Assembly: GCA_010015745.1 (NCBI GenBank) | Contig: ML978171.1 | Coordinates: 248,001 to 312,000, forward strand | Length of the DNA: 64,000 nt | Source: Setomelanomma holmii | Lineage: Eukaryota; Ascomycota; Dothideomycetes; Pleosporales; Phaeosphaeriaceae | Direction: 5' to 3' | In this document: positions 44,397-56,194 of the stretch, piece after piece | Layout of the letters: the number at the start of each line of letters is the position of its first letter | How positions within the stretch are numbered: the stretch's first letter is position 1 | The notes under the pieces: generated by a model | What the model was told of the DNA's origin: nothing | The model's database searches: none | What the model saw: only the letters and a program-made list of their open reading frames with translations | Made by a program: the position numbers and the translations under genes

Positions 44397-47060
44397 ATGA
44401 GCTTCGGAATCAGTATTGGAGATGTGCTCAAGGTCTGCGAGCTTGCTGGTCGCGTTTACAAGAACTGTACGTCATTCGTCGCGAGCGCAATCCTAAGCTG
44501 GGCTAATTGATGGTCAGGTCGCGACTGCCCAGGAGAATTCAAATCACTCCAGGTCGAAGCGCGCAGCCTCACGAACCTATTAGAAGACATACAGGACAAA
44601 TTCAGCAAGATACCGCCTGGCAAGCGCAGCCAACTGGAAGATGCCTACGAACCATGCATCAGCGTCCTCCAAGACCTCGACAAACTCCTCGAACACTACA
44701 ACGGCCTCGACTCGAAGACTCGTCGCACATGGGATCGACTCAAATGGGATCCGGACAAGACGCGAAGTCTGCGCGAACGCCTGACGTCGAGTGTTACCAT
44801 GTTGAATAGCTTCTACACCTCTCTGATACACGACAACCAGGTGCTCATACTGGAGGCTTTGGAACGGCTGGAGCTTGACTACAAGGGAGGGCACCGTGAG
44901 GAGAGCATAGCATCGCTAGAGATGATTACTTCTAGGACGGTGGCAGACAGCGACGAGGATAGCGAGGCAGCTTGGACGCAGATACTTCGCGACCTCGAGG
45001 ACGTTGGAGTAGCCAAAGAAGACGCATTGAACTACCGAGATGTCATAAGAGATTGGCTTATACAAGCCGTCAACGAGGGTCGCTTGTTAGAGGAATCTAC
45101 GGAGCAGGATGCCTTCGAATCCTTGTCACACGACTTCGAGACAGCTTTACCCTCCTTGCGCACTGTAGATGTGCCTGGGACACACTATCTAGATGTTCCA
45201 GTCATCGCTCCATCTTACGAGAGGAGCAAATCAGCACCAACATGGAATCCATCTCCACTGTTATCGCCAACGGAGCCTGGACACCAGAGGACGCAGTCTA
45301 TACCGTCTACAGCATCTATGTCCGTACCTGCCTTCTCGGAGCTCTCTTCATATGCCGCATCAAGTTCATCGGATACGTCAGATTCTCTATATGCGCTACC
45401 AGAATCGGCAAAGTTGATTGGTCCAAGCAGCCGTACGTCTTACACTCAGATCAGGCGTGTCCCTGTACCTGTTCGAAGTCCTGCACCGTCACGAACGGCG
45501 CAAGCTCCAACAAGCTCTGCCGCAACGTCGACTGCACCATCACCGGCACTGGCTTCCTCATCCTTCGCCCCTCCGCCGCCTCCTGCACGTACACCACCGG
45601 CAATTCCTGAATCATATGTCACACCGCAAGCTGTTGCACTTTCTCCAGCCCAGGAGGCGCCTTCTGCATCTGCATTGTCATCGATACCACCTGAGCCTGT
45701 CGCCGCTCCATTCCCTCAACCATTCCCGCCCTACTCTCCACCGTACTTAGCACCGGTCTCAGTGCCAGCATCGGCACCGGCTTTGCTTCAGACGCCACCT
45801 TCATACTACGATAAAGACAGCACGATCACAGCCGATCTTGCATGGACCAGCCAGCAGATCATAGCAGCCTGGGACAGACGCGACTTTGCATCCGCCGCGA
45901 AGCATCTGGAGGACCAGCTAGCGGCTGTTGAGCGCGGACATACTGTGATTGATACAGGTGCGCAGCCTGACCGACGCATTCTCCGCCACTTGCTCGGTGT
46001 CTGCAACTCTTTCACAGGCAATTTTGAGAAAGCAAAGCGTTACTTCGAAAGCGTGTTCAACGGCATATACCTTAATCGCAACAACCTAGATGAAGGCGAT
46101 ATTGCTGCTGCGCGCTGGCTTGGAGACATATGTCTTCATCTGCGAGAACACTCGAATGCTGTACTGGCCTGGGGTGTTGCCCATGAGGGATGCATCGGTC
46201 GGTATGGCATAGCACGCGACCGTACTCGCAGAGTTGGAGAAGAGTTGCGGCTCTTAGATCACTGGCTCTTTGTATTTCGAAGGATCGAGTACTCCTTCCA
46301 CAACAATGTCGATCCAACGGACATCTTTCGTCAAACACATGCAGTTGAGAAGAGCAACCTTATCACCGCTCTGAAAGTGCACCTTTATGAGAATGGCAAC
46401 GGACTACAATCCCATGCATCCAGTTTGCCTGCCTATCGGCCGACAAACAAGCTTACGGCTAGACCGAAGATGGAGATGAAGATTTCGGCAGGTTTCCTGC
46501 TTGCGCCCCTTATTGCAGTCAGCGCATGGCCACTACCCTGGGACTCGACCTTCTCTCCGTCAGACGCAGTACAGCTAGACCGTTATATGAACAGTGTTCG
46601 AACAGGTATAGTAACACCGCCATTAGTACAGCGCGAGCTTCCAACTGTATCGCTGGGCGACTCGAAGAAACTCCACTACATCACAAAGCGAGGCAGCAAG
46701 TGGCTGATAGACACGGTGAAGCAAGGTCTCAACGAGATGGGCTTCGAACACGCTGAGCATGCATGGGATGCTGCAGTTGTGGTTTGTCTCAACCAGCATC
46801 GCGAAGGCTTCACCTTCTCTGAAGGTGTCGAGATACAGTTTCGCAAACTGTCGTTCCGAAGCGTGTATGGCATGAAGGTCTCTGATGTGAAGTGGAGCAC
46901 GAGGCTTGTTGGCCCTCGTGGAACTACCGACACCAAAGACTTCAGAGACATTATTCGAGGAGTGTTGGAAAGAGCTGAAAACGAGGCTGCTAGCATGCAG
47001 AACTACGGCGCCGGCATGGCTTCGCCGTCCACTCATGGTCCTTTCCAGAATTACGGCTGA
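44397..47060 (+). CDS. Large fungal protein with NLR-like N-terminal helical domain
   Basis: There are two exons, 44397-44466 and 44518-47060 (intron GTACGT..CAG, 51 bases), giving 870 residues. The N-terminus (MSFGISIGDVLKVCELAGRV, then KNCRDCPGEFKSLQVEAR) resembles the helical signalling-type domain found at the N-terminus of many fungal NLR, ankyrin and kinase proteins. After about 150 helical residues comes an acidic stretch, then a very Pro/Ser/Ala-rich linker (about 270-450). The C-terminal part holds TPR-like helical pairs (DFASAAKHLEDQLAAVERG, NFEKAKRYFESVFNG) and a final mixed domain of about 200 residues. No nucleotide-binding P-loop is present, so it is not a complete NLR. The function is unknown. 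Confidence 0.75.
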
Positions 47061-48425
47061 GGCTCAGTGATGCAGTTGAGGAGGGGCATCTCGTCGCTCG
47101 GAAGCACATCGAGCAAGGTTGCTCGCTTTGGCCATCTACCATCTTGAGCTTGCACGCAATTTCCACGTGCATGGCTGCTGAGACTGTCCAGGCCACCCCG
47201 CGGACCTAAAATGATCCTTGTCTTTTCGGAAAACAACTGGGCCTGGAGGTCTAGCTCGAGGAGTCTGCGCGAGGGGAGTGACTGATGTTCGACCATCGCT
47301 GCTGTGTCACGGAAAGCAGTAGCAATAATGTAGCCACAGGTTGTGTCCTTGCCTCTCGGTTGAGCTGCACATGCAAGCGCATGCTGAACGACGTTTCGAA
47401 ACAAACCCCTGTGAACTTACGCTCAGAATTATACTTCGTTGTTTGCACTGCCGACTGGCCGGCGCAGAAAGCAAATGAGCGGCATGGTCGGAATTCCGTC
47501 ACGGCTCGGGAGCGGAAAGTCAAGAAATGAAGTGGACGCTTGGCATTAGGCGGAATTTCGTCATTCGTGATTCCTGACAGGAGAGAGTCAGGGTATGTGG
47601 AGGATCGCCGGTGTTTGTTTCTGGGTCGGCAAGATAAACGTCTTCATCAAGCTGGAGCGATAACATATTTAGCGCCTGCAGGCTGCGAGGAGCCCTCCAG
47701 GCATAGATTGCGATTTATATCGATAACCCCACTTCCGACGTTTTACAGCATGCGTTCCTTCGCGTTGGTGGTGGACGATCTGTTTCCGCCAAGCGCAACG
47801 GCAGGAGAGAAGGTGTTAAATTAAGGCACGGTACCTGAATTAGTCTGGTCTGAGAAAGCGCCGTCAGCGGGTGGGCCATGCCGGATATCGACCTAGGGGC
47901 TCGCTTGAGCACCCGTTTGGTGTTTCACGTTTCAGCGAAGCTTTTGGTGCGACAAAATGATTGGCTGAGTGTTCCGAAGGCTGACTTCGCCCCTCGGGAA
48001 AACATTGTCACTCCTAGCAATATTGGGCAGGACGGCAGCGCACCCAAGAGATGTGTCTCAAGGAACGTCTCCAGCAGAGCGGCTGACCGGCGGGTCGTCA
48101 CAGGGATGTGAGGAAGCAGATTTGCAGTGGACATTCTGGCCCCGGTCGTGACCTCAAAACCGGCCCAGCGCTCCCTCTTTCAATCGCTCCTTACCTTCGG
48201 ACTCTTTCACGACAAAGCTCAAAACCAACTTGTGTCTTTCTTTTCGGCGCTTCGCTGCCATTGCCGTTCCTTTCCCGTCGCCAGTCGACTATCCATTCTT
48301 TTGCACGAGCTTGAATCGCCATTTGAGTCCTAGCGACTTATCGCCTTCCTGTGTCATACTACTATCACTACTGTCGAGAATCAACCACCGACGCCAACTC
48401 ACGATCAACACGCTCAGTAGCCAAC
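47061..48425. promoter_or_regulatory. Intergenic region and AA9 gene promoter
   Basis: There are 1365 bases ahead of the AA9 gene. The last 250 are C/T-rich and leader-like. I did not find the XlnR core site GGCTAA/GGCTAG on either strand by eye; a CCCCGG word near 48142 fits the degenerate CreA consensus but is weak evidence. A minus-strand frame of 117 codons at 47051-47404 has no recognisable content. Confidence 0.45.
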
Positions 48426-50042
48426 ATGAAGACCCAGTCCATGCTTCTTGCGGCTATGGTCTCCGCGCCTGCCGCCCTTGCGCATACTGTGTTCACAGAC
48501 TTCTACGTCAACGGCGTCCCTCAGGTATGTCTGCGGGCTGCTGTACTTGTACCATCACTGACAAAGAACAGGGTGACGGCGTTGCCATCCGCATGAGCCC
48601 CAATGCGGACACTGCCGGATCTCCCATCGGAAGCCTTGACAGCGAGGATATGGCATGCAGTATGTCTGCACCTTATGCTATGCCCAGACACAGTACTAAC
48701 AGTGCGCTTAGATGTTGGCGGTACCAAGGGTGTCTCCCGCGTCCAGCCCGTATCTGACGGTGATCTTCTTACCTTTGAAATCCGTTCGTGGCCAGATGAC
48801 CCCACCAAGGAGCGCCTCGATCGTGGCCATTACGGACCTTGCGCCGTCTACCTGAAGAAGGTGGCATCTGCCGTCGATGACAAGGGTGCCGGCGATGGCT
48901 GGTTCAAGATCTTTGACCACGGCTACGACGCCTCTACCAAGCGCTGGTGCACAGACGAGATCATCGATAACAATGGTCTCCTTTCTGTTAACCTCCCCAA
49001 GGGTCTCGAGGGCGGCGACTACCTTGCTCGTCCGGAGATTCTTGCCCTCCACAATGCTAACTCAGGAGACCCACAATTCTACACTGGCTGCGCCCAGGTC
49101 TTCCTCCAAAGCAGCGGCAACCTGAGTCCTGCATCGACAGTCTCCATCCCTGGCTACGTCGACTACAACCAGCCCAGCACTAGCTTCAACATTTACACAG
49201 AAGATCTCAGCACATATCCTGTTCCCGGTCCCGAAGTTGCTAAGCTCGTCGCCAAGTCTGATGCTAGCACTGCCTCTCAGTCTCAAACCGATGGCTTGAA
49301 GCCCGAAGGCTGCCTCGTCGAGAACGCAAACTGGTGCGGCAAGGAAGTTTCCTCCTACTCGGACGAGTCTGGCTGCTGGGCCTCCGGCGAAGAGTGCTGG
49401 GACCAGAGCAAAGTCTGCTGGTCTTCCGCTCCTCCTACCGGTGGCGCTGGCTGCGAGCTCTGGCAGACCAAGTGCACGGGCATTCAGGACGCATGCACCG
49501 CCAAGAACTTCAACGGCCCGCCAAACAAGGGCAAGGTCCTGACGCCTGAGAAGAAGTCGATCGATGTCGGTCTCATCATGGCTACTGTAGGCGGCGGTGT
49601 GATTGATAGCCCGACACCCAAGACGAGCGCTACGTCGAAGAAGGAAGAGAAGACCGAGACGTCTGCGAGTCCGACGCCGACGGCCGAGGCGGATAAGGAT
49701 GATAAGAGCAAGTCTGATACACCTGCGCAGTCGCCTGCGTACACTACTCCCGCGGCCGCTAAGCCTTCGTCTGCTGCGCCCGCTGCCCCCAAGCCCACAC
49801 CATCAGACTCGTACAGTGCGCCCAGCAACGACGAGGACAAGCCCGAGCCAGTCGTCACCAAGCCCGCTTCGTCGGCTGCGACGCCAAAGCCTACTCACGG
49901 CCTGCCGTGTGTGCCGGGTGGCAAGTGCGTTACTGTCACGGAGGTTGAGACGGTGGTCAAGACGGTGACGGTCACGGCGGCGTATGATGGGTATAAGAGG
50001 GGTTTGGAGAGGATGAAGAGGAGGCATGCGCACCACATCTAG
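48426..50042 (+). CDS. AA9 lytic polysaccharide monooxygenase, secreted, with long C-terminal extension
   Basis: This copper enzyme oxidatively cleaves cellulose or related glucans outside the cell. Exons are 48426-48524, 48572-48659 and 48712-50042, giving 505 residues. Seen: a signal peptide of 19 residues (ending PAALA) so that His 20 becomes the N-terminal copper ligand (HTVFTDFYVNG); the second copper His 102 in GHYGPC; His 176 and Gln 184 of the second sphere and axial Tyr 186 in ALHNANSGDPQFYTGC; and the Cys 62/Cys 189 pair. Residue 170 is Pro where AA9 proteins usually read Arg-His-Glu. After the catalytic domain comes a Cys-rich module (about 265-340), a long Thr/Pro/Ser/Lys linker, and a C-terminus with TVTEVETVVKTVTVTA and a basic HAHHI end. 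No CBM1 was seen. Confidence 0.95.
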
Positions 50043-50544
50043 ATGTGAGCGATGGGGGGGAAGAGGTTAGGTCTACAGCAGACTTGGACGGTTGACGAGG
50101 TGGTTTATATTCTGCGATTTGTGTAATGCGGTCGCGAGCTGGATGCTCTGTTTTTGCATACTTGGGCGGATGAAATGAAAACATGTTCGCTCGTTCAATG
50201 TGCTACTTAGACTAGTGAGGTTTCTAGGCCTGTCGCGTGATATTTTTCGGATTGGTTATAACACGTACTTACAGATCTATACAAAGTGCCTTATCTGGAA
50301 GCAACACACTCGACGCGAACGCTGGCTCAATAGCCAGTCATCCTGAAACTTGCACTGGGTAGTAAAGACTCGATGCAGTTGTGCACGCACTGTCGCGACG
50401 GAAGCGAGATATCATATCACCAAACAAGAGGGGTCAAGCTACTGGCGGTCCTTTCTGAGTGGATGTGGTAAACTTGAAATGAAGTGTCGTGATTGAAGAT
50501 TGGCTGGAATCCGGCTATGTTTGCATGAGCATTGAAGACCAAGA
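50043..50544. other. Intergenic between convergent genes
   Basis: There are 502 bases between two stop codons. The region holds the two 3' untranslated regions; nothing else was seen. Confidence 0.6.
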
Positions 50545-51399
50545 CTACTCCTCGCCCCCTGCTGTCCTCACTTTGACACTTCCGTCTGACATGCCAAAGT
50601 ATACGGCGATGGGCTTTTGGCCACCAGTAACGAGAGTTGCCGCGTCGTCCTTGGTCTCCAGTGCCTGCGCCTCGATGCCGTTCAGCCCAGCAAAGATGCC
50701 GACTTCCAAGACTCCGCTCAAACTCTTGATGGCCTTGCTGATGGCATTGACCTCCCATGTGCCATCACTTCCATCGCCCTTGCCCTTCCCAGCTTGTACA
50801 TCCGAGGCAGTAAGAAGTGTAGGAAATGGTGCATCGACGATGAAGAAATCCTGGTCCGTCTTAAGGGGCCCTGACTTCTGTAGTAACGTGGTCCTAAGCT
50901 TGGGATCTGGTGATCCGAGCTGCTTCAAGGCACGAACGATCTTTCTTTGCGCCAGCGGTGCAACTTCGATGGGTATCGTGGGCCAGTTGGTGAGCAAGCG
51001 GTCTTGCCTCTTCCTGTAGTCGGCAACGCATACAAACTTCTGCGCGCGCTCGGCGACGAGCTTCTCCTGGAACAAACATGCGCCTCCGCCCTTTATGCAG
51101 TTCAGATCTGCGTCGACTTCGTCCGCACCATCGAAGGCTACGTCTAGCATGACATTGTCTGGTAGAGTGTCAAAGGAGATGGGTGTGAGGCCGGCATTTA
51201 TGACGAGTTGGCGCGATTGGTAGCCGGTGGGTACGAAGAGGATGTTTGGGTTCGTGGACTTTTCTTTGATGGCCTCGACGACGTAGACGATGGTAGTACC
51301 GGAGCCAATACCGACGTGGGTGGAGTTGGGGTTGAAGTGGTCTGCTACCGCGCGTCGTGCGGCAGTGCGCTTCGCTGCTTCTACAGCGCTGTCTGTCAT
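50545..51399 (-). CDS. RKI1: Ribose-5-phosphate isomerase A
   Basis: The enzyme interconverts ribose 5-phosphate and ribulose 5-phosphate in the non-oxidative pentose phosphate pathway, in the cytosol. A single exon gives 284 residues from the ATG at 51399 (MTDSAVEAAKR). Seen: VGIGSGTT at 29-36 (phosphate loop), FDGADEVD at 89-96, and the catalytic loop KGGGACLFQEK at 103-113, all RpiA signatures. The frame stays open upstream to another ATG at 51642, which would add 81 residues rich in Arg, Ser and Thr (see finding). I chose the inner start because it matches the usual RpiA length. The C-terminus VYFGMSDGSVKVR is typical. Confidence 0.95.
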   Translation of the reverse strand: MTDSAVEAAKRTAARRAVADHFNPNSTHVGIGSGTTIVYVVEAIKEKSTNPNILFVPTGYQSRQLVINAGLTPISFDTLPDNVMLDVAFDGADEVDADLNCIKGGGACLFQEKLVAERAQKFVCVADYRKRQDRLLTNWPTIPIEVAPLAQRKIVRALKQLGSPDPKLRTTLLQKSGPLKTDQDFFIVDAPFPTLLTASDVQAGKGKGDGSDGTWEVNAISKAIKSLSGVLEVGIFAGLNGIEAQALETKDDAATLVTGGQKPIAVYFGMSDGSVKVRTAGGEE

Positions 51400-51986
51400 G
51401 GTGGAGTTGTCTTTATGGTGTGTGTGAGAGGTGGAGAAATTGCTTCGAGTGCAATTGGTATGACTGATGATAGACCGACGGGTGGAAAAGCTGTGGGTAG
51501 TCGCAGACAGGGTCACTACAGACCGATGGAGAAAGCGGAAAGTCTTGGGAGTCTGGAGGGGCGAGAGGAAGGTGTGATGACTGATGCTGCCAATCTGCTG
51601 ATTTATATTGCGCCGTCGCAACAATGGCGAGACCAGCCGCATGAACAGGCGCCGCCCAGACTGCAGATCTTGTCAAAAGGACGTATGATCGTAAGACCCG
51701 AGCAATTGAGCCTGATCAGCTAGATTTCGCAACGAGACGGATTGGGTATCGCGAATATCGGAGAGCTCGCGACGAGATGGCAGCATCTCCGGAGCATGAC
51801 GATTCGAGCCCCGCCAATGCCGTAAGGAATACCCCGCGGTGCGCTTACCGTGACAGCGCGTTTGTGCCTGGCAGCTCCCTTCACCGCCCGCGGCAGAAAT
51901 GTAGCCGCCGCCTACACTCTTGAGTGCACAAACAATCGCCTTCTCCTCCGCCCACGTCGCCTATCGTCAGGTCCAACACAGGCAAG
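51400..51986. promoter_or_regulatory. Shared divergent promoter of RKI1 and ULA1
   Basis: There are 587 bases between divergent start codons. The side next to RKI1 is open in its frame for 81 codons and may be transcribed leader. No defined site can be named. Confidence 0.5.
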
Positions 51987-53900
51987 ATGGCGGATCTTCC
52001 TCCTCCCGTGCAAGGCCCGACCGCGAAGGAGAAGAAGTAAGCATGTTGAAGCTCTGGAAGCTCTGGAAGCTCGGCATCAGCTAAATCAGCATGGCAGGTA
52101 CGACCGACAGCTCCGTCTTTGGGGTGCTACCGGACAAATCGCACTTGAGAATTCGCACATTCTGCTCATCAACTCCGGACCTGGCGTAGTCGGCGTCGAG
52201 ACCCTCAAGAATCTAGTCCTACCAGGCATCGGCAACTTTACGATTCAAGATTCCTCCATCGTCAGCGAAGCCGACTTGGGCGTGAACTTCTTCCTGGAGG
52301 AGGAACATCTGGGCGGCTATCGAGCGGAGCATACGTGCAACTTGCTTAAAGAGCTGAATCCAGATGTTGATGGCCACGTCATCACCGAGGTAGGCATGAT
52401 CCAGCAAAGCGACTGTGCACTACTAATAATCGCATAGCCACTTGAGTCATGGCTGCCACAAGAAGGCGCCCTGAAGCCATACACACTCATCATCGCAACT
52501 GCGCCAGTCCAACCAGAGCTTCTCGCTAAGCTCGCGGACCACGCAAGCGCTGCGCTGATTCCTCTGTTCTATGCCCACTCGGTTGGATTCTACTCCCACT
52601 TCTCGATACACCTCCCACCCGCATACCCCATCGTAGACACGCATCCAAGCCCGGAGACCACACAAGATCTTCGCTTACTACGACCATGGCCAGAGCTTTT
52701 ACAGTATGCAGAGGCGAAGACGGCCAATATCGACAGCATGTCTGCAGAAGACCATGGTCACATTCCATACGTAGCTCTGTTACTACATTATCTTGAAGAA
52801 TGGAAGAAGGACCACAATGGCAAGATACCCGAAACCTACAAGGAGAAGACAGAGTTCAGGAGTGTCGTGACGCAAGCTGCGCGGACGAACAACCCAGAGG
52901 GTGGCGAAGAGAACTTCGACGAGGCAGTAGCTGCGGTGCTCAAGTCACTCAATCCGCCGCAGCCAAGTAGTGATGTCAAGGAGATCTTCAAGGCCACAGA
53001 GTGTGTTTTGGTAGGCGAAAAGTCACCAAGCTTTTGGGTTATTGCCAACGCAATTGGCATGTTCCACCAGAAGCACGGGGTGCTCCCCGTGCCCGGCGCC
53101 GTGCCAGACATGAAGGCACGGTCGGTAGACTACATAGAGCTTCAGAACACCTACAAGTCGAAGGCTCGTCGGGATCTGGCTGAAGTCGTCGAGAATGTTC
53201 GGTTCCTTGAACGCAACAACAAGCGGCAGCATCCCGCTGATGAGAAGGACATTGAAGCATTCTGCAAGAACGCTGCACATATCAAGCTGGTGCGAGGCCG
53301 GCCATTCCACATCGTGCAACTCGATGCATCGTCTAAAAAAGTGGTAACCTGGGGTGATCGTGCCAAATCGATAGGTGAGGCAGTCACATCTCTAGGTGGT
53401 CCTTCATGTACTGACAGACCAGCTCAAACCCTCACACTCCCCGACTCGCTCATCCCGCTCTACATTGCATTCCTCGCTTGGGACGAGTTCACAGCGACTC
53501 ACGCAAAGGATGGGCTGGGTGGCGCTCCACAAGTGCCCGGCGAGCAAGATCCAGAGTCTGATGCTGAGAAGCTCACTGGCATTGCCTTCAAGATGGCCGA
53601 CGATCTCATCAAAGAGGCCAATGCCGCGATTGACGAGGACGAATATGCGACTATCAAAGGGCAGATACGCCAGTTCGCACAAGAGCTGTAAGTGGCAATC
53701 AAGATCTGAATTTTGCGTATCCGAACTAATGGTCATGCAGTGTTCGAGCTGGTGGTGCTGAATTGCACAACATTGGCGCGTTGACGGGCGGCATGGTTTC
53801 GCAAGAGGTCATCAAGGTCATCACCGAGCAGTATGTGCCTGTCGATAATACCTGCATATTTGACGGGATCAAGAGCAAGAGCATGGTCATTAAGGTCTGA
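51987..53900 (+). CDS. ULA1: NEDD8-activating enzyme E1 regulatory subunit
   Basis: Ula1 (AppBP1) pairs with Uba3 to activate NEDD8/Rub1 for cullin modification. There are four exons, 51987-52036, 52098-52389, 52438-53687 and 53741-53900, giving 583 residues. Seen: the ThiF/E1-type start KKYDRQLRLWGATGQIALE joined across the first junction; the Rossmann segment ILLINSGPGVVGVETLKNLVLPG; and the C-terminal adenylation-half segment VRAGGAELHNIGALTGGMVSQEVIKVIT, typical of E1-like subunits. There is no catalytic E1 cysteine, as expected for this subunit. All three introns (61, 48, 53 bases) are GT..AG and keep frame. It is divergent from RKI1, with RAD18 downstream on the same strand. Confidence 0.94.
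52048..52072 (+). repeat. 9-base tandem repeat inside ULA1 intron 1
   Basis: GAAGCTCTG is repeated 2.7 times in direct succession within the 61-base first intron. It is a multiple of three and contains no stop, so intron retention would not be ended by the repeat itself; a TAA just after the donor would end it. Confidence 0.8.
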
Positions 53901-54478
53901 GCTCATTCATCGCAGAAAAGTGAACGAGCAATGGCACCCTTTGGAGTATTAGCGTAGCATGGAGGCGCGGACAGGAATCATGGGCTTATGCATGAGAAGC
54001 CTTACACAGAATGAGTACCGGAGTCGAGGGATGCATAGCATCCATTTCGGAGCATGATTCGTGATAGACTTTGTCCATATAGCATCCGTGAAGGGCATCA
54101 GCGCACAATCGATGAGCGTTTGGCGCACACCCAACGAGCCTAATGAATTCACTGAGCGAAATTTTCCACACTGCGCTGCAGACACTCACTGCAGCAAGCG
54201 ATAACCTTGTATTCCTTCCGTTCATGTCTCTCACTTGAAGTCAAGGCCAGCCTCAAGTACAGAAGAAACCCAAGTACACTTATTGCACCAATGGCTGCGC
54301 GATGTCGACACAAGCAAAGATCAGCTTCTCCACAAACTCTCACAAGCGCCAGCCCTTTGAGGTTAAGAAAGTGATCAGAAGCTCACGTGATCGCGAAACT
54401 TCGCGCGTCGGACGCGACTTGACACCGCCGTCATCGTCGCAGGCGAGCGCGACGACACACCCTTTACCGAAAGAACCC
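53901..54478. other. Intergenic and RAD18 leader
   Basis: This is 578 bases between ULA1 and the preferred RAD18 start. From 54302 the sequence is open in the RAD18 frame and has an ATG, so up to 59 extra residues are possible. No other gene was seen. Confidence 0.5.
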
Positions 54479-55955
54479 ATGGACCTCACATTCGACCTGC
54501 CAGACTCTACAGACTGGATAGCCACGTCCCTTCCTGCATTTGAACCGCTCGAGGCTGCCTTGCGTTGCGAAGTCTGCAAGGAATTCCTGTCGAACCCTGT
54601 CATCACGTCCTGCTCGCACACCTTTTGCTCATTGTGCATACGAAGATGCATAGCAACGGACGGAAAATGTCCGAGCTGCAAGAGCGCGTGCTCGAGCGAC
54701 AAATTAGCCCCCAACATCGCAGTCCGCGAGGTTGTGATGCGATTCCAAGAGGCGAGACCGAAGGCACTAGAAATGGCGCGCATAGACAAAGAAGAGGCTC
54801 AACAAGGTAGCGGGAAGAAAAGGAAACTAGAAGACACGGACCTGGAGGACGGAGAACCTACACGGCAAACTCGATCGCGTCAGACACGGAGACCAGGTCG
54901 CCGCGACGAAGGGTCAGACAATGCGCCGATCAAAGTCGCAGACAGCGAGGAGGAAGTCGACGGCGATGAAGAGTTTCTACCAGAGGGCATGGCCAAATGC
55001 CCGATTTGCAACTCGGCCATGAAGGCAGAGCAGGTCTACAATCATCTCGACATTTGTCCAGGGCAGAGCGCATCCCAGGGGCGCAGTACCCGGTCACGGT
55101 TCGTAGATAAATGACATCACCCTTGTGCCTCGGCTGACGGAACAATACAGAACGAAGAGCGCGTTTCCAAACCCACTGCAGCAGAGGCAAAAAGACCCCT
55201 CGCCTCCTCCAACGCGCCTTTCGCAGCTCAACTATGCCATGCTAAAGGAGGGAGCATTACGCAAGAAACTACAAGAGATAGGCATACCAAATTGGGGCAG
55301 CAAGGATCTCTTGAAGCGTCGCCACATCGAGTGGCTTAACATTTATAACTCGAACTGCGACGCAGACGAGAGTGTGCGCAAGACCAAGCGGCAGCTCAGA
55401 CAAGAGCTGGACGAGTGGGAGAATACCCAAGGCGGGAGAGCAGACAGCAAAGAGAGCAAAGTAATGAAGAAAGATTTCGACGGCAACAGTCACGCGAAAT
55501 CGCACAAGACCGATTTCGACGACCTGATCGCTAAAGCGCGGGCAAAGCGGACCGTCCCGAAAGCGGAGGGAGGAGAGGGAGGAAAAGATGCACCGTCCAT
55601 GGACTCGGAGCAAGGCGCAGCACCCAGCGCACCCACAGAGGTTGTGGGTCATGAACCTCAACAGGGATCTTTCAATACCCAAACTCCTTCAGGCGACCAC
55701 GAAACCAACCCTCAACGCCCCTACGAAAACAACGAATCCGCACTATGCACCATCCGCGCCAAAGTCGCAGCCGTAAACGAAACAGGATCCACATTAGCGT
55801 CCATAAGCCGCGAGCCTTCGATGGACGACGCACCACCATCATCCCAAGAAAAGAGTGGTATGAGGAACCCGCTGGGCAGTCCGGCGCGAAAAGTTCCCAT
55901 GTTTGCGGTGCCGGAGCAGCCAGTTGTGGATTTGGATAGTTCGGAGGCGCGGTAA
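54479..55955 (+). CDS. RAD18: Postreplication repair E3 ubiquitin ligase Rad18
   Basis: Rad18 with Rad6 mono-ubiquitinates PCNA at stalled forks. Exons are 54479-55098 and 55151-55955 (52-base intron, donor GTTCGT, branch GCTGAC, CAG end), giving 474 residues. Seen: the typical start DLTFDLPDSTDW; a C3HC4 RING at 30-67 (CEVCKEFLSNPVITSCSHTF, CPSC); a UBZ4 zinc finger at about 174-193 (KCPICNSAMKAEQVYNHLDI C); and a SAP domain at about 235-270 (LKEGALRKKLQEIGIPNWG, RRHIEWLNIYN). The C-terminal third is disordered. I prefer the ATG at 54479 because the conserved N-terminus begins there; ATG 54302 is in frame and would add 59 polar residues. The intron donor is unusual but the junction phase is right. 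Confidence 0.94.
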
Positions 55956-56194
55956 AGTTTGGTAGAGTTGAGGGGAATGAATTATCGATATTTTGCGAGG
56001 AAGAATATTTATGCTGTGCCTTCCTCTCGCCTTCGTCTTCTTTCTTTGCAGCCAGTAATAAGTCGGAAGAAAGTCGTGTCTAACTTTGGAGAATATTCAG
56101 CTCCCGCAGACAACTTTACGCAGCAACCTGTACGTCTCCACCATCCCATCACTAACCCATTCACACACTAACAATACCCCGAAGTCATACAGCC

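Noticed and set aside
45193..45750. Plus-strand frames inside the 44397-47060 gene
   Set aside because: They are alternative frames of the proline-rich linker, a common artefact of low-complexity coding DNA.
48140..48150. CreA-type site before the AA9 gene
   Set aside because: The consensus is so short that single matches are expected by chance; CreA usually needs paired sites.
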